Assembly: GCF_042738955.1 (NCBI RefSeq)
Contig: NZ_JBHYHC010000001.1
Span: 186,001 to 250,000, forward strand
Origin: Umezawaea sp042738955
GTDB taxonomy: Bacteria; Actinomycetota; Actinomycetes; Mycobacteriales; Pseudonocardiaceae
Direction: 5' to 3'
DNA: 64,000 nt
The translations under genes and the position numbers were made by a program. The notes under the pieces are model-generated. The model saw only the letters and a program-made list of their open reading frames with translations, was not told where the DNA came from and did not search any database. Below, piece by piece: positions 1-8,121 of the stretch (the stretch's first letter is position 1; each line of letters starts with the position of its first letter).

Positions 1-164
1 TCGAACGCCGCCACACGGGCGTTGAAAGCGTCGATCGCCCCCTGTTCGAGACCGGGGTCGAGCGAGACGTTCACGACGGTCTTCCCGTCGGCGCTCGTCG
101 CGCCACCACCGGAACACGCGGCCAGCACGGCGGTGGCGACCGCCAGAACAGCGATGGACTTCAT
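1..164 (-). CDS. Sugar ABC transporter substrate-binding lipoprotein (5' part only)
   Basis: Only the first 54 codons lie in the window; the gene runs off the left edge. The protein opens with MKSIAVLAVATAVLAAC, a lipoprotein signal peptide with lipobox LAAC, followed by a short Gly/Ser linker and the strand-helix start DGKTVVNVSLDPGLEQG, which resembles family 1 extracellular solute-binding proteins. GGAGG sits 4 nt before the ATG. It lies 20 nt downstream of the alpha-glucosidase gene on the same strand, so it is most likely co-transcribed and binds an alpha-glucoside or maltodextrin outside the membrane for an ABC importer encoded further left. The substrate is inferred from context. Confidence 0.75.
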   Translation of the reverse strand, partial: MKSIAVLAVATAVLAACSGGGATSADGKTVVNVSLDPGLEQGAIDAFNARVAAF

Positions 165-184
165 CGTCCCTCCAAAAGGAGACT

Positions 185-1834
185 TCAGGAACGCAGCCAG
201 ACGGCCGTGTCGGTGGGGAGGCGGTCGCCGTCGAGGTCGCCGCTGGCGAGCAGGACGGAGGTGTGCGGGGGGAGCGGGGTCGCGGCCGGGCCCAGGTTCA
301 CCAGGCACACGAGGTCGTCGCCGCGCCGGAACGCGAGGACGCCGTCCTCGGACCCCAGCCAGTCGAACGCCTCGACCAGCAGCGCGGGTTCGGCCCGCCG
401 GATCGCGATCATCTTGCGGTACAAAGAGAGCATCGAGGCGGGATCGTCCTCTTGGGACTCCACGGCGAACGCGCCCCAGCCCACGGGCTGCGGCAGCCAG
501 GAACCGCCGTCGCCGAACCCGAACGACTCCCCTTCGGAGGTCCACGGCAGCGGCACGCGGCAGCCGTCGCGGCCGGGGTCGACACCCTCGGACCGGAAGT
601 GCATCGGGTCCTGGAGCGCGCCGAGCGGCAGGTCCTCCACCTCGGGCAGGCCGAGCTCGTCGCCCTGGTACAGGTACAGCGACCCCGGCAGCGCCCCGGT
701 CAACAGCGCCGCGGCGCGCGCTCGGCGTTGACCGGTGGCCGGGTCCGTCGGGATGCCGAACCGCCGTTGCGCGAAGCCGAACGAGCTGTCCTCCCGCCCG
801 TAGCGGGTGACCGGCCGGGTCACGTCGTGGTTCGACAGCGTCCACGTCGGCGCGGCCCCGACCGGCCGGTGGGCCTCCACAGTGGACTGGATGGAGGCGC
901 GGAGCTGCGCCGGGTCCCACGGCCGCATCATGAAGTCGAAGTTGAACGCGGTGTGCATCTCGTCCGGCCGCAGGTAGCGGGCGAACCGGTGCTGGTCCGC
1001 CAGCCAGATCTCGCCGACCAGCATCCGCGGCTCGTCGTAGGAGTCCGCGACCGCCCGCCACCCGCGGTAGATGTCGTGCAGCTCGTCCCGGTCGACGAAC
1101 GGGTGCTCGCCGGGCCGCTGCTCGCCGACCAGCGCGGGGAACGAGGGGTCCTTGACCGGCATCGTGGCCGAGTCGATCCGGATGCCCGCCACCCCGCGGT
1201 CGAACCAGAACCGCAGCACGTCCTCGTGCTCGCGCCGCACGTCCGGGTGGTTCCAGTTGAGGTCCGGCTGCTGCGGCGCGAACAGGTGCAGGTACCACTC
1301 GCCGGGCGTGCCGTCGGCGTTCGTCGTTCGCGTCCAGGTGCCCCCGGAGAAGCTCGACACCCAGTCCGTCGGCGGCTCCGCACCGTCCGGGCCACCGCCC
1401 TCGCGGAACCAGAACCGTTGCCGCTCAGGGGATCCGGGCTCGGCGGCCAGCGCGGCCCGGAACCACTCGTGCTGGTCGGACACGTGGTTGGGCACGATGT
1501 CGACGATCGTGCGGATGCCCAGCGCGGCCGCCTCGGCGATCAGCGCCTCGGCCTCCTCCAGGGTGCCGAACGCGGGGTCGATCGCCCGGTAGTCGGCGAC
1601 GTCGTAGCCGCCGTCGGCCAGCGGGGAGGAGTACCAGGGCGTGAACCAGAGCGCGTCCACGCCGAGGGAGGCGAGGTAGGGCAGCCGGGAGCGGACACCG
1701 GCGAGGTCGCCGGTGCCGTCCCCGTTCCCGTCGGCGAAGCTGCGCGGGTACACCTGGTAGATGACGGCGGTGCGCCACCACCCGGCGGACCCGGTGGAAG
1801 CGTTGCGGGCAAAGGTCGAGGTGCTGGTGCTCAC
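185..1834 (-). CDS. GH13 alpha-glucosidase (oligo-1,6-glucosidase type)
   Basis: A retaining glycoside hydrolase of family GH13 that releases glucose from short alpha-glucosides. The TIM-barrel start is WWRTAVIYQVYPRSF, and conserved regions follow in order: DIVPNHV (region I), GIRIDSA with the nucleophile Asp near residue 221, VGEIW with the acid/base Glu near 275, and SNHDV with the transition-state Asp near 337. Length (549 aa) is normal and there is no signal peptide, so it is cytoplasmic and acts on imported sugar. I chose GTG 1834 (GGAG 5 nt upstream, protein starting MSTSTST); an in-frame GTG at 1861 would add nine residues. First gene of an operon with the downstream binding protein, probably under the divergent LacI regulator. 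Confidence 0.92.
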   Translation of the reverse strand: MSTSTSTFARNASTGSAGWWRTAVIYQVYPRSFADGNGDGTGDLAGVRSRLPYLASLGVDALWFTPWYSSPLADGGYDVADYRAIDPAFGTLEEAEALIAEAAALGIRTIVDIVPNHVSDQHEWFRAALAAEPGSPERQRFWFREGGGPDGAEPPTDWVSSFSGGTWTRTTNADGTPGEWYLHLFAPQQPDLNWNHPDVRREHEDVLRFWFDRGVAGIRIDSATMPVKDPSFPALVGEQRPGEHPFVDRDELHDIYRGWRAVADSYDEPRMLVGEIWLADQHRFARYLRPDEMHTAFNFDFMMRPWDPAQLRASIQSTVEAHRPVGAAPTWTLSNHDVTRPVTRYGREDSSFGFAQRRFGIPTDPATGQRRARAAALLTGALPGSLYLYQGDELGLPEVEDLPLGALQDPMHFRSEGVDPGRDGCRVPLPWTSEGESFGFGDGGSWLPQPVGWGAFAVESQEDDPASMLSLYRKMIAIRRAEPALLVEAFDWLGSEDGVLAFRRGDDLVCLVNLGPAATPLPPHTSVLLASGDLDGDRLPTDTAVWLRS

Positions 1835-1893
1835 GAAGCTCCGTCCCAGTCGACTGGTCACTGTGGACGCTCCGGCCGCTCGATCCGCGAACC

Positions 1894-1911
1894 AGGTTTA
1901 GCGCTCCACCT
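1894..1911. promoter_or_regulatory. LacI-family operator
   Basis: An 18-bp imperfect palindrome, AGGTTTAGC then GCTCCACCT, matches its own reverse complement at 7 of 9 positions per half and has the central CG flanked by AGC/GCT typical of LacI/GalR operators. It lies in the intergenic region between the divergent alpha-glucosidase and LacI genes, close to the glucosidase start, where a repressor would block transcription. Confidence 0.6.
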
Positions 1912-2005
1912 AGTCGGACGGTAGTGTGACCCCCGGCACCCTGTCAACGGTGGGCGCCGACCGGGGGCGTCGTATCCTGGGATGCCGACGAGAGGAGTTC
2001 GACAG

Positions 2006-3028
2006 GTGCGGGTCACCCTGCGGGACATCGCCGACGAGGCGGGCGTGAGCATGATGACCGTGTCGAACGTCGTCAACGGCAACAAGGCCCGCGTCTCGCC
2101 GGAGACGATCGAGCGCGTGCGGCGCATCGTCGCCGAACGCGGGTACGTGCCCAGCGCGTCGGCGCGCAGCCTCGCGGCCAAGTCGTCGCGGCTGATCGGG
2201 CTGCTGGTCCCGGCGGCCGACGAGGACAGCATGATGATCAGCCCGCACAACGTCGCCATCGCGGGCCAGATCGAGCGGGAGCTGCGCAAGCGCGGCTACC
2301 ACCTGCTGCTGCGCGGCATCGCCCACCCGGACGAGGTGACCGAGGCGCTCCAGTCGTGGAGCCTGGACGGCGCGGTGCTGCTGGGGTTCCTGGACGAGGA
2401 GCTGGACCGGCTGACCAAGGCCACGATCGGCGGGGTCCGCGTCCTCGCCGTCGACAGCTACTCCAAGAACCGGATCACCACGGGCGTCCGCGCGGACGAC
2501 TTCGCCGGAGCCAAGCTCGCCGCCGAGCACCTGCTCGGCCTCGGCCACCGCCGGATCCTGTTCGCGGGCCCGGCGTTCTCCGACGTCGGCGTGGTGCACC
2601 AGCGGTTCGAGGGCTTCCTGGACGCGTTCGCCGACGCGGGCCTGACCTGGGACGACAGCCTCATCGAGACGGTCAACACCACCCACGCGGACGGGCTGGA
2701 GGTCGGCCGCCGTCTGCTCGCCGCGCACCCGCGGGCGACGGCCGTGTTCGCGACCGCGGACATCCTCGCCATCGGCATCATGGAGGGGGTCGCGGACAGC
2801 GGCGCGACCGTGCCGGACGACCTGTCGGTGATCGGCTTCGACAACCTGGACCTGTGCGCGTACGTCACGCCGAAGCTGACGACGATCGCCCAGGACATCG
2901 GCGAGAAGGCGGCCACGGCCGTGCGGATGCTCATCGGCGCGATCGAGACGGGCAAACAACCGCGCAAGGCCGTGACCATCGGCGTCGACCTGGTCGAACG
3001 CGCCTCCACCACCCGCCCCCGGACATGA
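2006..3028 (+). CDS. LacI-family transcriptional regulator
   Basis: The N-terminus VTLRDIADEAGVSMMTVSNVVNG is the LacI helix-turn-helix, followed by the hinge SARSLAAKSSRLIGLLVP and a periplasmic-binding-protein-like sensor domain up to the end (GFDNLDLCAYVTPKLTTI is the usual C-terminal signature). I chose GTG 2006 because GAGGAG lies 8 nt upstream and the resulting MRVTLRDIADEAG start is canonical; an ATG at 1982 would add eight residues. About 340 aa, normal for the family. Divergent from the alpha-glucosidase and likely its repressor, with an alpha-glucoside or its breakdown product as inducer; the ligand is inference. Confidence 0.93.
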   Translation: MRVTLRDIADEAGVSMMTVSNVVNGNKARVSPETIERVRRIVAERGYVPSASARSLAAKSSRLIGLLVPAADEDSMMISPHNVAIAGQIERELRKRGYHLLLRGIAHPDEVTEALQSWSLDGAVLLGFLDEELDRLTKATIGGVRVLAVDSYSKNRITTGVRADDFAGAKLAAEHLLGLGHRRILFAGPAFSDVGVVHQRFEGFLDAFADAGLTWDDSLIETVNTTHADGLEVGRRLLAAHPRATAVFATADILAIGIMEGVADSGATVPDDLSVIGFDNLDLCAYVTPKLTTIAQDIGEKAATAVRMLIGAIETGKQPRKAVTIGVDLVERASTTRPRT

Positions 3029-3030
3029 GA

Positions 3031-3061
3031 ACGCGCGCGCGGCCCGTGGCCACGCGCGCGT
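3031..3061. terminator. Hairpin between convergent genes
   Basis: ACGCGCGCG (3031-3039) pairs with CGCGCGCGT around an inner GGCC/GGCC stem and a CGT loop, with one mismatch. There is no T-run. It starts two bases after the LacI stop and lies before the stop of the convergent GT39 gene, so it can serve as a bidirectional terminator. Confidence 0.6.
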
Positions 3062-3074
3062 CCTTCCGGTGGAG

Positions 3075-4934
3075 CTACTTGCTCAAGTCGTACACCGTCG
3101 TGCCGTCGACGTCGACCGCGGTGAAGTTCGCGGCCACCCAGTTCGCGATCTCGGTGCTCCCGCCACCGCCGCCGAACCCGCCACCGCCGCCACCCCGGCC
3201 GCCGGGCACGTAGTACCCGATCTTCCCGTCGGCCACGTACTGCTGGAACTCGGCCAGCGTCGGGGCCGGGTCGGACCCGCTCCACCCGCCGATGCCGATC
3301 ACGGCCTTGCCGGTGGCCAGTTCCAGGCTCGCCGCGCTCTGCGAGCTGACGGTCGCCGCCGCCCACAGGGTGTTCGTGTTCTTCAGCAACGCGGTCACCG
3401 CGCTGCTGGTCGTGGCCTCCTCGCCGGGGCCGCCCGCGCCGCCGAACCCGCCGCCGGAGGCGTAGGCCGCGGGACCGGAGACCGGGATGGACCCGCTGTG
3501 CGCGGTGGCGGCCGTGGCGACCGAGTACGAGACCGTGCCGAGCAACCCGGCCACCAGCAGCGCCGTGAGCACGGCCTTGCGGGCCTGCGTGACGCCCAGG
3601 ACGATCGCCGTGGCGACGACCACCGTCACGGCCGCGATGCCCCACCGCACGAACGGCAGCCACTCGGGTACCCGGTTCAGCAGCGCGAAGCTCCAGAACC
3701 CGGTGGCCGCGACCATCGCCGCCAACGTGATCCGGGCGGGCGTGTGAGCGCGTCCGCGCCACAGCTCACGGCCGGACACCGCCACCGTGCCGACGATTCC
3801 GGGGGCCAGGGCCACGGTGTAGTACGGGTGGATGATGCCGCTCATGAAGCTGAACACCAGCGCCGTGACGACCATCCAGCCGCCCCACAGCAGCAGCGCG
3901 GCACGGGTCCGGCTGGTGCGCGGCGAGCGACGGGTGAACCACAGCCCGGCGACCAGGCCGATCAGCGCGGCGGGCAGCAGCCACGACACCTCGCTGCCGA
4001 AGCTCGCGCCGAACATCCGGCCGATCCCCGACGCCCCACCGAACCCGGTGTTCCCGCCACCGGCGAGCCCACCGCCTCCGCCACCACCGCCGCCTTGACC
4101 GAACAACCGGCCCAGGCCGTTGTAGCCCACGGCCAGCTCCCACAGGCTGTCGTTGGTGGAGCCGCCGATGTAGGGCCGCGAGTCCGCGGGCCACAGCTCC
4201 ACCAGCACGATGAACCAGCCCGCGGACACGATCATCGCCCCGGCCGCGCCCAGCAGGTGCAGGAACCGCTTGCCCAGCCCGGTGGGGGCCGCGACCAGGT
4301 ACACCAGCCCCAACGCGGGCAGCACCAGCAGCGCCTGGCCCATCTTCGTCAGGAACGCGAACCCGATCGCCACGCCCGCCAGCGCGATCCACTTGGCGCT
4401 CGCGTTCTCGATCGCCCGCACGGTGCAGTACGCGGCGGCGACCATCAGCAGCACCAGCAGCGCGTCCGGCAGGTTGAACCGGAACACCAGCGTGGCCACC
4501 GGCGTCAAGGCCAGCGCCGCACCGGCGAGCAGCCCGGCGACCGGCCCGGACGTGCGCTTCACCGTGGCGTACAACAACCCCACGGCCGCGACGCCCTCCA
4601 ACGCCTGGGGCGCCAGGACCGTCCACGTCGAGAACCCGAAGATCCGGGCGAACAGCCCGCTCACCCACAGGAACGCGGGCGGCTTGTCCACCGTGAGCAC
4701 GTTGCCGGAGTCGAGCGACCCGAACAGCCACGCCTTCCAGCTCTGCGTAGCCGACTGGGTCGCCGCCGCGTAGAACCCGTTGCCGTAGCCCGAGGCCGAC
4801 AGGTTCCACAGGAACAGCACGGCGGTCACCGCGAGCAGGGCGAAGAAGGCGGGCCGGACCCACTGGGGATCGCGCTGGGGTTTCGGAACCACAGGGGCGA
4901 CGGTAGTCGCGCTGGGCGCCAACGTCGTGGTCAT
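3075..4934 (-). CDS. GT39-family membrane glycosyltransferase, YkcB-like (paralogue 1)
   Basis: A 619-aa GT-C fold membrane enzyme of the PMT/ArnT group, which moves a sugar from a polyprenyl-phosphate donor to an acceptor outside the membrane. About ten hydrophobic segments are visible. The luminal-loop region with KPPAFLWVSGLFARIFG is typical of the family, and the C-terminal soluble part (IGIGGWSGSDPAPTLAEFQQYV) resembles the YkcA/B C-terminal domain. A Gly-rich loop with a run of nine glycines lies near residue 285. The start overlaps the stop of the upstream GT2-GtrA gene (TGATG), so the two are translationally coupled. Paralogous throughout to the protein at 6223-8052. Acceptor and sugar are unknown. 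Confidence 0.88.
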   Translation of the reverse strand: MTTTLAPSATTVAPVVPKPQRDPQWVRPAFFALLAVTAVLFLWNLSASGYGNGFYAAATQSATQSWKAWLFGSLDSGNVLTVDKPPAFLWVSGLFARIFGFSTWTVLAPQALEGVAAVGLLYATVKRTSGPVAGLLAGAALALTPVATLVFRFNLPDALLVLLMVAAAYCTVRAIENASAKWIALAGVAIGFAFLTKMGQALLVLPALGLVYLVAAPTGLGKRFLHLLGAAGAMIVSAGWFIVLVELWPADSRPYIGGSTNDSLWELAVGYNGLGRLFGQGGGGGGGGGLAGGGNTGFGGASGIGRMFGASFGSEVSWLLPAALIGLVAGLWFTRRSPRTSRTRAALLLWGGWMVVTALVFSFMSGIIHPYYTVALAPGIVGTVAVSGRELWRGRAHTPARITLAAMVAATGFWSFALLNRVPEWLPFVRWGIAAVTVVVATAIVLGVTQARKAVLTALLVAGLLGTVSYSVATAATAHSGSIPVSGPAAYASGGGFGGAGGPGEEATTSSAVTALLKNTNTLWAAATVSSQSAASLELATGKAVIGIGGWSGSDPAPTLAEFQQYVADGKIGYYVPGGRGGGGGGFGGGGGSTEIANWVAANFTAVDVDGTTVYDLSK

Positions 4935-6184
4935 CAGTTGCTCTCCAGAGGAGTCGGAACGGGACGGGAGCGGAACACCCAGTTGCGCAGCAGCAGGAAG
5001 CGCAGCACGGTGGCGACCAGGTTGGCGCCGACGACGGCGGCGACCTCGGCGACCTGGCCGGGATCGGTGGAGTTGTGCAGCAGGGCCAACGACCCGCTGG
5101 TCAGCGCGAGCCCGAGGCCGAACACGATCAGGCCCTCGAACTGGTGCCTGCCCGCGCCGTTCCGGCCTCGGACACCGAAGGTGAAGCGGCGGTTGGCCGC
5201 GGTGTTCGCGACGGCGGTGACCAGCAGCGCCACCAGGTTCGCGCCCTGCGCGCCCAGGCCGCCGCGCATCATCAGGAACAGCAGCAGGTACGCGAGCGTG
5301 CTGGTGAGCCCGATCGCGCCGAACCGCACGAGCTGCTTCAACAGCCCCGTCGGCACACCGGGCGTCCGGCTCTCCAGCGGTTCACGCCCGAGCTGCTGGC
5401 GGAGTTCCGCGATCGGCAGCTTGCCGGTGGCGAGCGCCCGCCCGAGCCGCGCGACGCCCTTGAGGTCCGCCATCGCCGTGGACACGATGTCGACGCGGCT
5501 GTCCGGGTCGTCGACCCAGTCCACCGGCACCTCGTGGATCCGCAGGCCCGCGCGTTCGCCCAGCACCAGCAGCTCGGTGTCGAAGAACCACCCGGTGTCC
5601 ACGACGTGCGGCAGCAGCCGCTTCGCCACGTCCGCCCGGATCGCCTTGAACCCGCACTGCGCGTCGGAGAACCGGGTGGCCAGCGTGCCGCGCAGCAGCA
5701 GGTTGTAGCACCGCGAGATGAACTCGCGCTTCGGCCCGCGCACCACCCGCGCGCCGCGGGCCAGCCGACTGCCGATCGCGATGTCGGAGTGCCCGGAGAT
5801 CAGCGGCGCGATCAACGGCGGCAGCGCGGCCAGGTCCGTCGACAGGTCGACGTCCATGTACGCCAGCACCGGCGCGTCGGACGCGAGCCACACCTGGTGC
5901 AGCGCCCGCCCCCGCCCCTTCTCCTCCAGGTGCACCACCACGACCTCGGGCAGCTCGTCCACGAGCGCCTCGGCCACGGCGGCGGTCCCGTCCGTGCTGG
6001 CGTTGTCCGCGATCGTGATGCGGAAGGGGTACGGCGAGGTCCGCGCCAGGTCGGCGTGCAGCCTGCGCACGCACGGGCCGAGGTCGACCTCCTCGTTGAA
6101 CACCGGCACCACCACGTCCAGGACGGGGGTCTTGGTGTTCGTCGCGATGGGAGTCGCACCGGGCCGCAGCGTCGTGAGTGTCAT
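4934..6184 (-). CDS. GT2 polyprenyl-phosphate glycosyltransferase fused to GtrA flippase domain
   Basis: Residues 1 to about 270 are a family 2 glycosyltransferase (DVVVPVFNEEVDL, ADNASTDGT, AYMDVDLSTD with DxD at 111-113), the type that makes undecaprenyl-phosphate sugars such as DPM1, CsbB and YkcC. Residues about 280-416 are a GtrA domain with four membrane segments, ending NWVFRSRP, proposed to flip the lipid-linked sugar. ATG 6184 has GAGG about 10 nt upstream. An ATG at 6226 would overlap the preceding stop as ATGA, but it would put regulator repeats inside the coding region, so I prefer 6184. It probably supplies the donor to the flanking GT39 enzymes. Confidence 0.92.
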   Translation of the reverse strand: MTLTTLRPGATPIATNTKTPVLDVVVPVFNEEVDLGPCVRRLHADLARTSPYPFRITIADNASTDGTAAVAEALVDELPEVVVVHLEEKGRGRALHQVWLASDAPVLAYMDVDLSTDLAALPPLIAPLISGHSDIAIGSRLARGARVVRGPKREFISRCYNLLLRGTLATRFSDAQCGFKAIRADVAKRLLPHVVDTGWFFDTELLVLGERAGLRIHEVPVDWVDDPDSRVDIVSTAMADLKGVARLGRALATGKLPIAELRQQLGREPLESRTPGVPTGLLKQLVRFGAIGLTSTLAYLLLFLMMRGGLGAQGANLVALLVTAVANTAANRRFTFGVRGRNGAGRHQFEGLIVFGLGLALTSGSLALLHNSTDPGQVAEVAAVVGANLVATVLRFLLLRNWVFRSRPVPTPLESN

Positions 6185-6216
6185 GGCCCCAACCTCGTGC
6201 CGCGGGCTGGGCGCTT

Positions 6217-6244
6217 CGTGTGTCATCCCTGTGCGCCGACTGTG
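6217..6244 (-). promoter_or_regulatory. Three-copy response-regulator box for the GT2-GtrA gene
   Basis: On the plus strand CGTGTG (6217), CCTGTG (6228) and ACTGTG (6239) repeat at exactly 11-bp spacing; read toward the gene this is CACAGT, CACAGG, CACACG. The last copy ends 32 nt before ATG 6184, the same distance as at 8085 and 10336. The array straddles the stop codon of the upstream GT39 gene (ends 6223), implying an internal promoter. Eleven-bp direct repeats are typical of OmpR-family regulators. Confidence 0.6.
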
Positions 6245-8052
6245 AGGTCGTACACCGCGACGCCGTCCACGGTGGACGCGCTGAAGTTCTGCTGGACCCA
6301 GGCCGCGATCTCCTGCGCCGCGTCGCTTCCGGTCGAACCGGACATCCCGGCCCCGCCGAGGAAGTAGTGGATCCGCCCGTCCGCCACGAGCCGCTGGAAG
6401 CCCTCCAGCGTGGGAGCGGGGTCGGTGCCGTTGAAGCCGCCGACGGCCATCACCGGCATCCCGCTGCCCAACTGGTACCCGGCCGCGTTGTTCGACCCCA
6501 CAGCGGCCGCGGCCCACGTCCGGGAACTGTTCCGCAGCAACGACACCAGCTCGGCTCCGGGCGTGGGCGCGTTGAGCAGCCCGCCCATCCCGCCGCCCAT
6601 CCCGCCGCCACCGCCGCGGAACCCACCGGTCCCCGCGGGCCCGGCCGACGGGATCGCTCCGGAGTGCGGCGTGGCGGCCGTGGCGACCGAGTACGCCCCC
6701 GGTCCGAGCAGCGCGGCGACGAGCGCGACCGGCACGAACACCTTGGGACTGAAGAAGAACCCGGCCGCGGCGATGAACCCGAGGATCAGCACGGCGACGG
6801 CGAGCGTGCTCGACCACGAGGTCAGCAGCAGGTAGGCCTGCAACGCGGCCAGTGCGACCGCGCCGGACAACCCGGCCAACGCCATCGGATCGGCCCGCTT
6901 CCGCCACAAAGCGGCGGCTCCGATCCCGACGACAGCACCGATCGCCGGGGCCAGCGCCACGGTGTAGTAGCCGTGGATGATCCCGTTCATGTAGCTGAAG
7001 ACGACCGCCGTGACGACCAGCCAGCCACCCCACACGGCCAGCCCCACCCGTGCCGCGCGGTCGCCCGCCCACCAGCCGGCGACCAGCAGCACCGCCGCCG
7101 CGGGCAGCAGCCACGCGATCTGGCTCCCCATCTCGCTGCCGAACAGCCGGAACCAGCCCGTGGTGCCCCAGCCGCCGCCCGCGCCGCCGCCGACGCTGCC
7201 GACCTCGTCGCCGGTCAGCCGCCCGAACCCGTTGTACCCCAACGTGAGTTCGAGGACGCTGTTCGTCTGCGACCCGCCGATGAACGGGCGCGAGGCCGCC
7301 GGGACCAGTTCCACCACGGCGATCCACCAGCCACCCGCGACGACCATCGCCCCGAGCGCGCCGAGCAGGTGCAAAGCCTTGCGCCCCAGCGTGGCGCGGG
7401 CGAACACCAGGTAGGCGAGCCCGAACGCGGGCAGCACCAGGAACGCCTGCAACATCTTCGCCAGGAACGCGAACCCGACCGCGGCCCCGGCCAGCGCGAG
7501 CCACCTCCAGCTCGCCTTCTCCGTGGCCCGGACCGTGCAGTAGGCCCCGGCCACCAGCAGCAGCACCAGCAGCGCGTCCGGGTTGTCGAACCGGAACATC
7601 AGCACGGCGACCGGCGTCAACGCCAGCACCGCGCCCGCGACCAGCCCGGCCACCGCGCCGGACGTCCGCTTCACCGCGGCGTGCAGCAGTCCGACGCTCG
7701 CGACCCCCATGAGGGCCTGGGGGACCAGGATGCTCCAGGCGTTGACCCCGAACACCCGCGCCGACAACCCCATGAACCACAGGGCCGCGGGCGTCTTGTC
7801 GACCGTGATCGAGTTGGCCGAGTCGGTGGACCCGAAGAACCAGGCCTCCCAGCTCTGCGACCCGGCCTGCGCGGCGGCCGAGTAGTAGGCGTTGGCCCAC
7901 CCGGAATCACCGAGCCGCCACAGGTAGAGCACCGCGGTGGCGACCAGCAGCCCGACCAGCGCGGGTCTCGTCCACCGGGGCTCACCCGCCACCGGGGGCG
8001 GTGGAGCGGTCGGCGCGGTCGAGGCGTGGGCGGGGGAGTCGACAACCGTCAT
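6223..8052 (-). CDS. GT39-family membrane glycosyltransferase, YkcB-like (paralogue 2)
   Basis: A 609-aa multi-pass GT-C enzyme closely related to the one at 3075-4934: same N-terminal EPRWTRPALVGLLVATAVLYLW start region, same KTPAALWFMGLSARVFGVN loop, same Gly-rich stretch in the soluble C-terminal part and the same IxAxGGxNGTDPAPTLE signature. Predicted to transfer a sugar from a polyprenyl phosphate on the outer membrane face. It differs from paralogue 1 in the lengths of its Gly-rich loops, so the pair may act on different acceptors. It follows the sensor kinase gene and has its own three-copy CACAGG-type box upstream (8085-8112). Confidence 0.88.
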   Translation of the reverse strand: MTVVDSPAHASTAPTAPPPPVAGEPRWTRPALVGLLVATAVLYLWRLGDSGWANAYYSAAAQAGSQSWEAWFFGSTDSANSITVDKTPAALWFMGLSARVFGVNAWSILVPQALMGVASVGLLHAAVKRTSGAVAGLVAGAVLALTPVAVLMFRFDNPDALLVLLLVAGAYCTVRATEKASWRWLALAGAAVGFAFLAKMLQAFLVLPAFGLAYLVFARATLGRKALHLLGALGAMVVAGGWWIAVVELVPAASRPFIGGSQTNSVLELTLGYNGFGRLTGDEVGSVGGGAGGGWGTTGWFRLFGSEMGSQIAWLLPAAAVLLVAGWWAGDRAARVGLAVWGGWLVVTAVVFSYMNGIIHGYYTVALAPAIGAVVGIGAAALWRKRADPMALAGLSGAVALAALQAYLLLTSWSSTLAVAVLILGFIAAAGFFFSPKVFVPVALVAALLGPGAYSVATAATPHSGAIPSAGPAGTGGFRGGGGGMGGGMGGLLNAPTPGAELVSLLRNSSRTWAAAAVGSNNAAGYQLGSGMPVMAVGGFNGTDPAPTLEGFQRLVADGRIHYFLGGAGMSGSTGSDAAQEIAAWVQQNFSASTVDGVAVYDLTVGAQG

Positions 8053-8084
8053 GCACCGAGCGTCACGGCCCCGGCTGGGCGCTC

Positions 8085-8112
8085 CTTGTGCCTCGCCTGT
8101 GCGCCACCTGTG
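8085..8112 (-). promoter_or_regulatory. Three-copy response-regulator box for GT39 paralogue 2
   Basis: On the plus strand CTTGTG (8085), CCTGTG (8096) and CCTGTG (8107) lie at exact 11-bp spacing; toward the gene this reads CACAGG, CACAGG, CACAAG. The array ends 32 nt before ATG 8052 and lies between the kinase stop (8122) and that start. The next 11 bases toward the gene, AGCGCCCAGCC, are identical and identically placed in the GT2-GtrA promoter (6205-6215). Confidence 0.65.
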
Positions 8113-8121
8113 TGGACGTCG

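Noticed and set aside
263..1924. A 553-codon plus-strand frame opposite the GH13 gene
   Set aside because: Antisense shadow of a gene with all GH13 catalytic regions.
4050..4100. Possible frameshift at the poly-glycine tract of GT39 paralogue 1
   Set aside because: The frame continues with normal membrane and C-terminal motifs on both sides; the tract is codon-mixed and in frame.
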